Origin: an uncultured Bacilli bacterium
GTDB taxonomy: Bacteria > Bacillota_I > Bacilli_A > RF39 > UBA660
Length of the DNA stretch: 32,043 bases
Reading direction: 5' to 3'
NCBI GenBank assembly: GCA_910577075.1
Contig: CAJTKV010000024.1
Coordinates: 1-32,043, forward strand
The position numbers and the translations under genes are program-made. The notes under the pieces were generated by a model that was given only the letters and a program-made list of their open reading frames with translations, was not told the origin of the DNA and searched no databases. Below are positions 16,186-23,923 of the stretch, one piece after another (position 1 is the stretch's first letter; the number at the start of each line of letters is the position of its first letter).

Positions 16186-16455
16186 ATGGCTGTAACTAAA
16201 GAAAGAAAAGCAGAATTAGTTAAAGAGTATGGTAAATCTGAAAAAGATACCGGTGCTACTGAAGTACAAATCGCTATTCTTACAGAAGAAATAAGAGATT
16301 TAACAGAACACTTAAAGGTACATATTCATGATTACCATTCAAAAAGAGGATTAATGATGAAGGTTGGTAAAAGACGTAGTTTACTAGACTATCTAAAAGC
16401 CAATGATGTCGAAGCATATCGTACATTAATCGAAAAATTAAATATAAGAAAGTAG
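16186..16455 (+). CDS. rpsO: 30S ribosomal protein S15
   Basis: An 89-residue protein of exactly the usual length. It binds the 16S rRNA central domain early in 30S assembly. MAVTKERKAELVKEYG, DTGATEVQIAILTEEI, LTEHLKVHIHDYHSKRGLM and VGKRRSLLDYL are the family's RNA-contact segments. AGGAGGT precedes the ATG. The frame is open farther upstream through the leader and promoter, so only this start makes sense. It stands before pnp as in Bacillus, with a hairpin between the two. Confidence 0.97.
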   Translation: MAVTKERKAELVKEYGKSEKDTGATEVQIAILTEEIRDLTEHLKVHIHDYHSKRGLMMKVGKRRSLLDYLKANDVEAYRTLIEKLNIRK

Positions 16456-16485
16456 GCGCTAATTTTTTTAGTGTCTTTTTCTTTT
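16455..16485 (+). terminator. Terminator or attenuator between rpsO and pnp
   Basis: GGCGCTAA pairs with TTAGTGTC (two G-U pairs) around a T loop and is followed by TTTTTCTTTT. The rpsO stop codon TAG supplies the first G. No good promoter is seen before pnp, so read-through probably feeds pnp. In other bacteria this region is processed by RNase III and is used in pnp autocontrol. Confidence 0.75.
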
Positions 16486-16507
16486 ATAGAATAGTGAGGT
16501 AGTATAA

Positions 16508-18727
16508 ATGACAAAGAAAATATTTGAAATGAATTTTAGAGGAAGAAAGCTAGTTGTTGAACATGGTGAAGTTGCTAAACAAGCTCATGGAGCAGTTTTG
16601 GTAAGATACGGCGATACCGTAATTTTATCGACAGTAGTAGTTGGTAACAATGCCAATATTCTAAGTGATTTCTTTCCACTAATGGTTTTATACCAAGAAA
16701 AATTATATTCCGTAGGAAAAATACCAGGAGGATTCATAAAAAGAGAAGGTCGTCCTACTGATGCCGCTACATTGGCAGCCCGTATGATTGATCGACCAAT
16801 GCGTCCAATGTTCCCTGAAGATTTTAGAAATGAAGTACAAATAGTTAATACGGTATTATCAGTTGATCCTGATAATTCGCCAGAACTAACAGCAATGTTT
16901 GGTTCTTCGTTAGCAACAACTATTTCTAAAATTCCATTTGATGGTCCAATCGCTGGTGTTAAAGTAGGAAGAGTAAATGGTAAGTTTATCATCAATCCAA
17001 CTACTGATGAAATGGAAATATCAGATATAGATCTAACAGTAGCCGGAACAAAGAAAGCTATTAACATGGTTGAAGCTGGCGCTAAAGAAGCAAGTGAAGA
17101 AGATATGCTAGAAGCTTTAATGTTTGGACATGAAGCTGTTAAAGAACTATGTGAATTTCAAGAGAAGATTGCCTCTGAAATTGGCGAATCTAAGATGGAA
17201 TATGAAAAATTGGAAATTGCAGAAGAATTAAGAAATGCTGTATATGATTTAGCAGCTGACAAATTAAATAAAGCTCTAAGAATTAAGGAAAAATTGGAAA
17301 TGTATGCAGCAGTTGATGAAGTTAAGGAAAGTGTAATCGCCAAGTACGAAGAAGAAAATGCTGATTTAGATAAAGAAGAATTGATGATTCTTACGACGAA
17401 AATTAAATTAATATTAGAATCAATTGAATACGATATCTTCCGCTCAATTACTGTTGATGAGAAGACTCGTGCCGATGGAAGAGCAATGGATGAGATAAGA
17501 CCATTATCGACAGCTATAGATTTACTTCCAAGAACTCATGGTTCAGCACTATTTACGAGAGGAGAAACTCAAGCCTTAGCAGTAACGACGCTAGGTGCTC
17601 TAAACGAATACCAAGTATTAGATGGTGTAAGTCTTGAAGCTGAAAAGCATTTTATGTTGCATTATAACTTTCCAGCTTTCTCTGTTGGAGAAACAGGACG
17701 TTATGGTTCTCCAGGAAGAAGAGAAATTGGTCATGGTGCCTTAGGTGAAAGATGTCTAAAACAAGTAATGCCTTCGGAAGAGGAGTTCCCTTACACGGTT
17801 CGTGTTGTATCTGAAATATTAGAATCTAATGGATCATCAAGCCAAGCTACCATCTGTGCTGGATGTATGTCACTAATGGCTGCAGGTGTACCAATTAAAG
17901 CACCAGTAGCAGGTATTGCTATGGGTCTTATTACAAGCAAAGATGAAAGTGCCTATACTATCTTAACTGATATTCAAGGTATGGAAGACCATCTAGGTGA
18001 TATGGACTTTAAAGTTGGAGGAACTAGAGAAGGTATCTGTTCCCTACAAATGGATATTAAAATCAAAGGTATCACTAAAGAAATCTTAAAAGAGGCCCTA
18101 GCTCAAGCTAAAAAAGCTCGTATGGAGATACTAGATGTCATGGAAGCTCAAATAGCAAAACCAAGAGAAGACGTATCCGAATATGCACCAAAGACTGAGA
18201 CATTCATGATTAATCCAGATCGTATTAAAGAAGTTATTGGTAAAGGTGGAGAGACGATTACTAAGATCATTCTCGAAGCCTCTAATGTCAAAACTGTTCA
18301 AGATAAAGACGCCGTTAAAGTTGATTTAAACGATGATGGCCAAGTAATTATTTATCATACAAACCGCGAGATAATCAATAAAACTGCTGAAATGATTAAA
18401 AATATTGTTCGTGAAGTTGAACCAGGTGTTAAATATACCGCTAAGGTTGTCAAAGTTGAAGATTTTGGTTGCTTTGTTCAACTATGGCCGGGATGTGAAG
18501 GATTAGTTCATGTTTCACAACTTGCCCATGAAAGAGTGGAAAAAGTTTCTGATGTCGTATCTGTTGGTGATGAGATTATCGTTATGTCTCAAGGTTATGA
18601 TAATCGTGGACGTCTAAACTTATCTCGCAAGGATGCTTTACCTAAACCAATTAAAAAAGAAAAAGATGATAGAAAGAAAAAAGAAAAGGCAGAAGAGATA
18701 AAGGAAGAGGAAGAAAATCGTGAATAG
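16508..18727 (+). CDS. pnp: Polyribonucleotide nucleotidyltransferase (PNPase)
   Basis: A 739-residue 3'-5' phosphorolytic exoribonuclease of the RNA degradosome. It has a first RNase PH domain (GGFIKREGRPTDAATLAARMIDRPMRPMF, quoted from GGFIKREGRPTD), a helical linker, and a second, catalytic RNase PH domain with DHLGDMDFKVGGTREG (both active-site Asp kept, near residue 495-500). A KH domain (RIKEVIGKGGETITKII, about 575) and an S1 domain (TAKVVKVEDFGCFVQLWPG, about 640-710) follow. The C-terminus is a 25-residue Lys/Glu tail. It is a little longer than the roughly 700 usual, owing to that tail. GAGGTAG precedes the ATG. Confidence 0.97.
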   Translation: MTKKIFEMNFRGRKLVVEHGEVAKQAHGAVLVRYGDTVILSTVVVGNNANILSDFFPLMVLYQEKLYSVGKIPGGFIKREGRPTDAATLAARMIDRPMRPMFPEDFRNEVQIVNTVLSVDPDNSPELTAMFGSSLATTISKIPFDGPIAGVKVGRVNGKFIINPTTDEMEISDIDLTVAGTKKAINMVEAGAKEASEEDMLEALMFGHEAVKELCEFQEKIASEIGESKMEYEKLEIAEELRNAVYDLAADKLNKALRIKEKLEMYAAVDEVKESVIAKYEEENADLDKEELMILTTKIKLILESIEYDIFRSITVDEKTRADGRAMDEIRPLSTAIDLLPRTHGSALFTRGETQALAVTTLGALNEYQVLDGVSLEAEKHFMLHYNFPAFSVGETGRYGSPGRREIGHGALGERCLKQVMPSEEEFPYTVRVVSEILESNGSSSQATICAGCMSLMAAGVPIKAPVAGIAMGLITSKDESAYTILTDIQGMEDHLGDMDFKVGGTREGICSLQMDIKIKGITKEILKEALAQAKKARMEILDVMEAQIAKPREDVSEYAPKTETFMINPDRIKEVIGKGGETITKIILEASNVKTVQDKDAVKVDLNDDGQVIIYHTNREIINKTAEMIKNIVREVEPGVKYTAKVVKVEDFGCFVQLWPGCEGLVHVSQLAHERVEKVSDVVSVGDEIIVMSQGYDNRGRLNLSRKDALPKPIKKEKDDRKKKEKAEEIKEEEENRE

Positions 18728-18956
18728 AGAAGTAAAACCTAATCAAATATATCGCCATTTTAAAGGGACAATCCACAAGATAATATGTATTGCTAAGGAT
18801 TCTGAAACCTTAGAAGATATGGTAGTCTACACTCATGATGAAGACTCAGAAATATGGGTTAGACCCCTTGCGATGTTCTTATCTGAAGTAGATCACGAGA
18901 AATATCCCGATGTTTTGCAAAAATATCGCTTTGAACTTATAGAGGAAACTGACTAG
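18720..18956 (+). CDS. DUF1653 domain protein
   Basis: A 78-residue protein consisting of one DUF1653 domain: YRHFKGTIHKIICIAKDSET, MVVYTHDEDSEIWVRPLAMF, then a helical end. It starts with GTG eight bases before the end of pnp; the purine-rich AAGGAAGAGGAAG inside pnp serves as ribosome site. Translational coupling to pnp is therefore likely. The family is widespread, small and without an established function. Confidence 0.88.
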   Translation: MNREVKPNQIYRHFKGTIHKIICIAKDSETLEDMVVYTHDEDSEIWVRPLAMFLSEVDHEKYPDVLQKYRFELIEETD

Positions 18957-18970
18957 TTTTCTCTTTTTTT
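18941..18970 (+). terminator. Terminator of the rpsO-pnp unit
   Basis: AGAGGAAACT (18941-18950) pairs with AGTTTTCTCT (18955-18964) through one G-U, loop GACT, followed by a T run. The left arm codes for the last residues of the DUF1653 protein and the stop TAG spans loop and right arm. Confidence 0.85.
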
Positions 18971-19008
18971 GTAAATTATTATCGTAATAATAAAAAATAT
19001 AGCATAAT

Positions 19009-19037
19009 TTGCTTTTTTATGTTATATTTATTATAGT
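19009..19037 (+). promoter_or_regulatory. Promoter of the PKTG surface protein
   Basis: TTGCTT (19009-19014), a 17-base spacer and TATAGT (19032-19037). Confidence 0.55.
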
Positions 19038-19069
19038 TGAAGGTAAAATAATAAAAGGAGTGATTAAGA

Positions 19070-20011
19070 ATGAAAAAAATAGTGGCTATTTTTACATTGA
19101 TGATACTTATGATACCACTAACTATGGTTAAGGCCGTTAATGATCCAAACTGTAATGAAAACGGTTCATGTTTTGAATATAAAAGAGGTGACGAAGTAAA
19201 CTTCTATACTCACCAAGGAGATGCAACAGGAACAAGAACTATTATTCTTGAAGATTTAGGTAAGACAGACAAATATGTTAAAGTATGGGCAACTGGATAT
19301 TCATATGACCACAGTCTTCCTTATTGTGAAGCAATTGATGGAGATTGTACAAAATTTACAAGTATGCCGGGTTATAAAGGCGGTGGACAAACCCCTGGGC
19401 TTTTAGGAAGTATTAACGCTAATGCTGGTGGATTTGCTTACGCTAAACCTATCCAAGAAGAGGGAAACTTACAATTAATTACTTTAAATGATCTTATTGA
19501 TTTATTTGGAGCAACAAAAGATGGAGATAAATACACGATTGATGTTACCAAATGGGGAACTACAATGGCTGCTTTCGAAACACAAAAAGAGGGATTATAC
19601 ACTCAAACTGTTGAAAAAGAAGGCGACAATTACTACATCTGGGTATTAAAATTCCCTAAGAATGAAAATCGTGAAGTAACATCTATTACTATTGAAAGAG
19701 AATTGACAAATAGTGCAACAACTTATGCCTATGTTCCCGTAGTATACTTAGATAAAACATATGACTGTGTTGATAGAGAAAACCAAGAAGATTACTCTTG
19801 TTACTCATGTGATGAAGAATATAGATGGTTAACAGTTGGAACTCAACCAGAATCTTGTACATTAGTAGAAGATATCACTAAAGAATCAGCATGTGTTAAG
19901 AGTCCAAAAACTGGTGTTGAGGATCACATCTTAGAATTCGTTATAATCGCATCTGTATGTGGCGTTGCATTATATCTAGTTAAGAAAAAAGACTTATTTA
20001 GAGGAATTTAA
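19070..20011 (+). CDS. Cell-wall anchored surface protein with PKTG sorting signal
   Basis: A 313-residue protein. Signal peptide at 1-22 (KKIVAIFTLMILMIPLTMVKA). The mature part is rich in Tyr, Thr and Asp, with cysteines near both ends (CNENGSC; CVDR..CYSCDEEYRW..C). The C-terminus has SPKTG (278-282), a hydrophobic segment (about 287-304) and a KKK tail, the layout of a sortase substrate with an [N/S]PKTG-type motif. VEDHI after the motif resembles the D-x-I spacing seen in such signals. AAAAGGAGTG precedes the ATG. No sortase gene is in the window. The middle domain is not recognised; the role may be adhesion or structure. Confidence 0.75.
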   Translation: MKKIVAIFTLMILMIPLTMVKAVNDPNCNENGSCFEYKRGDEVNFYTHQGDATGTRTIILEDLGKTDKYVKVWATGYSYDHSLPYCEAIDGDCTKFTSMPGYKGGGQTPGLLGSINANAGGFAYAKPIQEEGNLQLITLNDLIDLFGATKDGDKYTIDVTKWGTTMAAFETQKEGLYTQTVEKEGDNYYIWVLKFPKNENREVTSITIERELTNSATTYAYVPVVYLDKTYDCVDRENQEDYSCYSCDEEYRWLTVGTQPESCTLVEDITKESACVKSPKTGVEDHILEFVIIASVCGVALYLVKKKDLFRGI

Positions 20012-20012
20012 T

Positions 20013-20047
20013 AAAAAAATGACAGTTCAAAAGTGAACTGTTTTTTT
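20013..20047 (+). terminator. Terminator after the PKTG protein
   Basis: ACAGTTC (20022-20028) pairs with GAACTGT (20035-20041) around AAAAGT, flanked by seven A and seven T, so it could work in both directions. Confidence 0.85.
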
Positions 20048-20062
20048 AATGCATTTTATGTA

Positions 20063-20091
20063 TTGACAATTACTATAATATATTATAATAT
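20063..20091 (+). promoter_or_regulatory. Promoter of the coiled-coil membrane protein
   Basis: Consensus TTGACA (20063-20068) with TAATAT at 20086-20091 after 17 bases, or TATAAT at 20084-20089 after 15. Confidence 0.6.
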
Positions 20092-20120
20092 TTAATTCGG
20101 CAACAAGAAGAGGGATAAAA

Positions 20121-20822
20121 ATGAAATTACAACATATTAGGCAGTCCTTAAATGCTATAAAAGAAACTGACCTAATTAATTTAGAAGAATTAAAAGATAG
20201 AATAAAAAATCTAGAAAAAGAGCTAGATATAAAATATACAGAACTAGGACAAATAAAGATAAGAAAAGAAATTATAGACAATATATTCAGCATAAGAGAA
20301 AGCAAAAAAAGTTTAATGCGCTTTTTAAGACCATTACTAGAATTAGTTTTACTGGCAATAATCTCATATATAACTATTATAAGTGCAGCCTCAATGTCGG
20401 GACTATTAATCGTTTTCATAGGTCTTCTCTTAGCGGTCTCATTAGATGCTTTGCATATTCTTAAAGATGATTATACTAAAGTTATTGGAAAAGATGATAT
20501 ATCCTGTAGAGGAGTTTTAAAAGCTCTATCAAATATCTTTAAAAGCAAAAATATTCTTTCTCTTGATATGGAAGAGTGCTTAGCATTAGAAGAAGATCTT
20601 AATTCGGACATAAAAGAATTGGAAAAAGAATTGAACTTAAGCCGTGCTAAAAGTGATAGTTTAAAAGACGAAATAAGTTATATTGAGGGAAATGAACATG
20701 CTGTTAATTGCATGATAGATAAATACAAACTTGAAGAAATGAATAATGAAACTGCTGTCGTTCAATTCATAGAACGCAAAATAGAATTAAAGAAAACAAT
20801 GGAACCCGCCAATTCATATTAG
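20121..20822 (+). CDS. Hypothetical coiled-coil membrane protein
   Basis: A 233-residue protein with a charged coiled coil (about 15-60: LEELKDRIKNLEKELDIKY), two close hydrophobic segments (about 74-92 and 93-112: LLELVLLAIISYITIISAAS, then LLIVFIGLLLAVSLDALHI) and a second coiled coil (about 150-225: ALEEDLNSDIKELEKELNLS). Both charged arms should face the same side of the membrane, probably the cytosol. I recognise no family. AGAGGGA precedes the ATG. It is a single-gene unit: its own promoter lies upstream and a new promoter directly follows its stop. Confidence 0.75.
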   Translation: MKLQHIRQSLNAIKETDLINLEELKDRIKNLEKELDIKYTELGQIKIRKEIIDNIFSIRESKKSLMRFLRPLLELVLLAIISYITIISAASMSGLLIVFIGLLLAVSLDALHILKDDYTKVIGKDDISCRGVLKALSNIFKSKNILSLDMEECLALEEDLNSDIKELEKELNLSRAKSDSLKDEISYIEGNEHAVNCMIDKYKLEEMNNETAVVQFIERKIELKKTMEPANSY

Positions 20823-20851
20823 TTGAAAAAGAGAGACACTCATGCTATAAT
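20823..20851 (+). promoter_or_regulatory. Promoter of the glucosaminidase gene
   Basis: TTGAAA (20823-20828), a 17-base spacer and TATAAT (20846-20851). The -35 begins directly after the previous stop codon. Confidence 0.65.
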
Positions 20852-20882
20852 ATAAACATATTAAAAGAATAGAGGTTTTAAT

Positions 20883-21608
20883 GTGACAATTAAATATGGA
20901 AAACAAATAGGCATAGGCGCTTTAACATTTATCGTAGCTATTGCCCTTGTTTTTGGAATAAAGAGATACCTGTTAAGCACCCGTAGTGATGTCATCAATA
21001 GTTCCGTATCTCATCAAAATATAGATATAAATAAACCAAATATTGCAACTACTGAAGCTATTAAAAAGATGGATAGTTCGTTAACTAATGTCATTACAAG
21101 TGGTTATGATGATTTAGAAGAATTTGTCGATGTTGCCCCATCTAAATACCCTTATTTGGTGGCACCAACTTTCGAAGATGATGGTTCTATAATATATGAT
21201 GGAATGACTATAACAGAATTGACAAATCTTTTGAATAAATCCTTAAATTCATATATGACTAATACAGGTTACTTCTTTGCTAATTATACGAAAAGAACAG
21301 GAGTAAACCCCTACCTAATGGTTGCAATTGTTTTGTTAGAGACTGGTTGCAAATGGAAATGTTCTACTCTAACAGTTGAATGCAACAATATTGGTGGATT
21401 AAAGGGCAGTGGTTCTTGTCGCGGAGGAAGTTATAGCAAGTATAACTCACTTGACGAGGGAATAACGGCGTATTTAGATATTATATACAAAAACTATTTT
21501 TTAAAGGGGTTAGATACTCCCGAGAAGATGGCCAGCAAATATGCTGCTAGCAGTGAGTGGTCAAATAAGGTAAATACATATATTAATGAGATAAAGTCTA
21601 AGCAATAG
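20883..21608 (+). CDS. Membrane-tethered glucosaminidase-type peptidoglycan hydrolase
   Basis: A 241-residue protein that should cleave wall glycan. A membrane anchor spans about 9-29, then a Ser/Asn-rich stem (30-105). The lysozyme-like glucosaminidase domain spans about 106-238, with SYMTNTGYFFANYTKRTGVN, the catalytic Glu153 in VAIVLLETG, CNNIGGLKG (167-175) and YNSLDEGITAYLDI. Four cysteines (156, 160, 167, 179) surround the active-site region. This is a small enzyme without wall-binding repeats. It starts with GTG, seven bases after AGAGG. The terminator hairpin contains its stop codon. It shows the organism has a peptidoglycan wall. Confidence 0.82.
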   Translation: MTIKYGKQIGIGALTFIVAIALVFGIKRYLLSTRSDVINSSVSHQNIDINKPNIATTEAIKKMDSSLTNVITSGYDDLEEFVDVAPSKYPYLVAPTFEDDGSIIYDGMTITELTNLLNKSLNSYMTNTGYFFANYTKRTGVNPYLMVAIVLLETGCKWKCSTLTVECNNIGGLKGSGSCRGGSYSKYNSLDEGITAYLDIIYKNYFLKGLDTPEKMASKYAASSEWSNKVNTYINEIKSKQ

Positions 21609-21620
21609 ACTTTATTTTTT
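21591..21620 (+). terminator. Terminator of the glucosaminidase gene
   Basis: ATAAAGTCTA (21591-21600) pairs perfectly with TAGACTTTAT (21606-21615) around AGCAA, followed by five T. The stop TAG (21606-21608) starts the right arm. Confidence 0.88.
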
Positions 21621-21630
21621 ATCTATTTAT

Positions 21631-21639
21631 TGTTATACT
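21631..21639 (+). promoter_or_regulatory. Extended -10 element before the 21659 gene
   Basis: TGT-TATACT (TATACT 21634-21639), 19 bases before the ATG, no clear -35. Confidence 0.4.
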
Positions 21640-21658
21640 TAATACAGTAGGTGGTAAT

Positions 21659-22393
21659 ATGACAGGAGTATTTGATACTGACGGAAATTTTCGCGAATTA
21701 TATTTTTATAAATTGCAAGGCCTTTTTGAGGTAATGACTAAAGCGGCAATTGAGGCAAGCTCTGAACTAAAGGAAAAGTATGAGAATGAATATAAAACTA
21801 AAATAACTAGATTCTCGAGCGAATTAGAATTCTGCCTTCATGAATTAGGCTGGATGATACGTGATCCTTTTTGCCAAGGCAAAGATGAAGTTTTATTTTC
21901 TAATGGACATCGAAGTTATATAGCATCGATAGATTATGTTTCATCGCCTGACTTTGATAGAAAAAAAATTGATAACGAAGAGATGGGCTTTCCTATATTG
22001 ACAGATGAATATGTCAGTTATGATTCAGAACTTAAAGACTACGATGCGATGGATGGAGGAATTATCGATGAACAGGGATATGTCTCATCATTCTTCTTGC
22101 CTAGTATGGAAGATTTAGCAACTCTAGAATTGCTCCATAAGATGATTAAAGATGAGAAAACGTATATAGATTATCTAATGCACAAAGATGAATTTCCATC
22201 AGCTTTAGAATATTTAACGAGCAAGAAAAATGTCATCGCTATAAAAAAACTAAATGATGGCTCATGTACTTTGGAATATGTCTCTGAAAATGATGGCAAA
22301 GTTCAAAAATTTATTGATCAACTTGAAAGCGAAGGCCACATAGCAGAATTTGTTCCTCTAGTAGTTGAAGAAGGTAAATTAAAGGTAGCGTAA
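21659..22393 (+). CDS. Hypothetical protein, acidic, cytosolic
   Basis: A 244-residue soluble, acidic protein beginning MTGVFDTDGNFRELYFYKL. Its first third is helical (VMTKAAIEASSELKEKYENE; LEFCLHELGWMIRDPFCQG). A middle region contains VLFSNGHRSYIASIDYV, and the end is of mixed type (IAIKKLNDGSCTLEYVSEN). I recognise no family or active-site motif. AGGTGG lies before the ATG. It is a single-gene unit ended by a hairpin over its stop codon. The coding character is sound: no internal stops, a good ribosome site, a promoter and a terminator. Confidence 0.75.
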   Translation: MTGVFDTDGNFRELYFYKLQGLFEVMTKAAIEASSELKEKYENEYKTKITRFSSELEFCLHELGWMIRDPFCQGKDEVLFSNGHRSYIASIDYVSSPDFDRKKIDNEEMGFPILTDEYVSYDSELKDYDAMDGGIIDEQGYVSSFFLPSMEDLATLELLHKMIKDEKTYIDYLMHKDEFPSALEYLTSKKNVIAIKKLNDGSCTLEYVSENDGKVQKFIDQLESEGHIAEFVPLVVEEGKLKVA

Positions 22394-22408
22394 ACTATCC
22401 TTTTTTTT
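22381..22408 (+). terminator. Terminator of the 21659 gene
   Basis: AAAGGTAG pairs with CTATCCTTT with one bulged base, loop CGTAAA, then a T run. The stop TAA is in the loop. Confidence 0.7.
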
Positions 22409-22409
22409 A

Positions 22410-22438
22410 TTCGACGAAATAGTATTATGTGATATACT
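22410..22438 (+). promoter_or_regulatory. Promoter of the 22461 gene
   Basis: TTCGAC (22410-22415), a 17-base spacer and TGA-TATACT (TATACT 22433-22438). Confidence 0.5.
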
Positions 22439-22460
22439 AAAAGTAGAAAGAGGGTTTACT

Positions 22461-23315
22461 ATGGAAAATGATAAATTTAATGAATATCCCAATGTTGCCA
22501 TGAAAGTAAATAAAGTAAGAGCTGTACGTGCTGACATAAGTAGGAAAATCCGTTTCATTTCTGCCGCATCTTTTTTTGGCTTATCTGCCCTTGGTAGTCC
22601 CTATGCTCTTGTTGCAATGGGTACTCTGACTGTCGGTTATTTTTCTGCTATGGCCGATGGAGAAAAAAATGTTATAAAGGCTACTGCAATGAAACATAAA
22701 TTTAAAAAAATTGCTAAAAAGTTTAAAAAGATAAGTGGTATAAATATTCGTCCAGAATATAATTATAATACGCGTCAAGCTGGTTTTGTCTTATGCGATT
22801 TGAGCGGCAAAATCCCTGTAACATCCTTTTTGACATCGGAAAATATCTCAGAATATTTAACTTCTGAGCAGAGTAGTGCTTTAAAAGAACTTATAGATAA
22901 TGAATTTGCCTATGCGAACTCTTATCGCGGAAAAGGAAAGAGGGCTACTACCCTGAGAGAGTATCGCTACAAAGATTTTAAGAAGATAGACTTTGACAAT
23001 CTAACTTGTGCCTTTGATAATGTTGGTGGGGTTTTATCAAATAAGGAAATTTGTAACATAGCAGCAGGAATCAAAATATCCCGTTTAGAGTACAAAAAAT
23101 TCATGAAGAGTCATAAAAAAGAAGAACTATGGACATTTTCCTCTAATTTGTCTACTTATCTACGCGGACTTACCGATATGAGTAAAGAGGATAAAGAAGA
23201 TATTTTAAGAGAATTTAAAAACTATTTTGAAAAGTATGGCGAGCAGGGAGAATATGAATATCAAAAATTAGGAGAACAGATAATTGAACAGGAAAACCTA
23301 AAAAGAGCAATGTAA
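22461..23315 (+). CDS. Hypothetical basic protein with a hydrophobic hairpin
   Basis: A 284-residue protein. A basic N-terminus (VRAVRADISRKIRF) is followed by two short hydrophobic stretches (about 32-66: FISAASFFGLSALG, YALVAMGTLTVGYFSAM), perhaps a membrane hairpin, then a very basic stretch (KHKFKKIAKKFKK). The C-terminal two thirds are charged and helical, with repeated Lys/Glu. No known family is evident. AGAGGG precedes the ATG. It is a single-gene unit with its own promoter and terminator just upstream of the ribosomal operon. Like the 20121 gene it combines a hydrophobic hairpin with charged helical arms, but no sequence similarity between them is visible. Confidence 0.7.
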   Translation: MENDKFNEYPNVAMKVNKVRAVRADISRKIRFISAASFFGLSALGSPYALVAMGTLTVGYFSAMADGEKNVIKATAMKHKFKKIAKKFKKISGINIRPEYNYNTRQAGFVLCDLSGKIPVTSFLTSENISEYLTSEQSSALKELIDNEFAYANSYRGKGKRATTLREYRYKDFKKIDFDNLTCAFDNVGGVLSNKEICNIAAGIKISRLEYKKFMKSHKKEELWTFSSNLSTYLRGLTDMSKEDKEDILREFKNYFEKYGEQGEYEYQKLGEQIIEQENLKRAM

Positions 23316-23333
23316 CAACTATATATTATAATG

Positions 23334-23366
23334 AAGAAGCCTATTTAACGAGGTTTCTTTTCTTTT
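23334..23366 (+). terminator. Terminator before the S10 operon
   Basis: AAGAAGCCT (23334-23342) pairs with AGGTTTCTT (23351-23359), one G-U pair, 8-base loop, then TTCTTTT. Confidence 0.75.
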
Positions 23367-23432
23367 GAATAGATATTTTGCAATACCAAAATTTGATTGT
23401 TATAAAAAAATAAAAAAAGTTCTAAAAAAGGG

Positions 23433-23461
23433 TTGATTTTAATATAAAGGTAGGGTATAAT
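23433..23461 (+). promoter_or_regulatory. Promoter of the S10-spc operon
   Basis: TTGATT (23433-23438), a 17-base spacer and TATAAT (23456-23461). Confidence 0.75.
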
Positions 23462-23593
23462 GATTGATAGTTTAACTGGCTGTGATGTGCAAGATTGCTG
23501 ACACACTAGGAAGAGTTGCATAATAAAGTGTCTCAGGTTAATTTGTAACGGAGCTATGTTTATACAAGATATAGACGAAGGGAGGACATGTAA
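23462..23593 (+). promoter_or_regulatory. Structured S10 operon leader RNA
   Basis: About 120 bases of leader. CTGACACACT (23498-23507) pairs with AGTGTCTCAG (23527-23536) except for one C-C mismatch, around a purine-rich loop (AGGAAGAGTTGC). A closing stem TTAAC (23472-23476) with GTTAA (23537-23541) encloses it. The GATTGCTGACAC element resembles rpsJ leaders of other Bacillota from memory. A ribosomal protein probably binds it for feedback control; which one cannot be said. GGGAGG (23581-23586) precedes the rpsJ start. Confidence 0.6.
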
Positions 23594-23899
23594 ATGTCAA
23601 AAGTTAGAATAAGATTAAAAGCTTATGATCACAGAGTTCTTGATAATGCTGCTGCAAGAATCATTGAAACTGTTAAGAGAACGGGTGGAAATATTTCTGG
23701 ACCAGTACCTCTACCTACAGAAATTCAAAAGATTACTGTATTAAAGGCTGTTCATAAATATAAAGATTCTCGTGAACAATTCGAGATGCGTACTCATAAG
23801 AGATTAATCGACATCAAGGATCCTAGCAAAGAAACTATGGATGCTCTTCAACATTTAGACTTACCAAGCGGTGTTGAAATCGATATCAAAACAATGTAA
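23594..23899 (+). CDS. rpsJ: 30S ribosomal protein S10
   Basis: A 101-residue protein, first gene of the operon. It belongs to the 30S head and, as NusE, also takes part in antitermination. VRIRLKAYDHRVLDNAAARI, SGPVPLPTEI and MRTHKRLIDI are family signatures. The start follows GGGAGG. It is preceded by the structured leader and followed by rplC after 24 bases. Confidence 0.97.
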   Translation: MSKVRIRLKAYDHRVLDNAAARIIETVKRTGGNISGPVPLPTEIQKITVLKAVHKYKDSREQFEMRTHKRLIDIKDPSKETMDALQHLDLPSGVEIDIKTM

Positions 23900-23923
23900 T
23901 AAAAAATAATGGAGGAAAGAACA

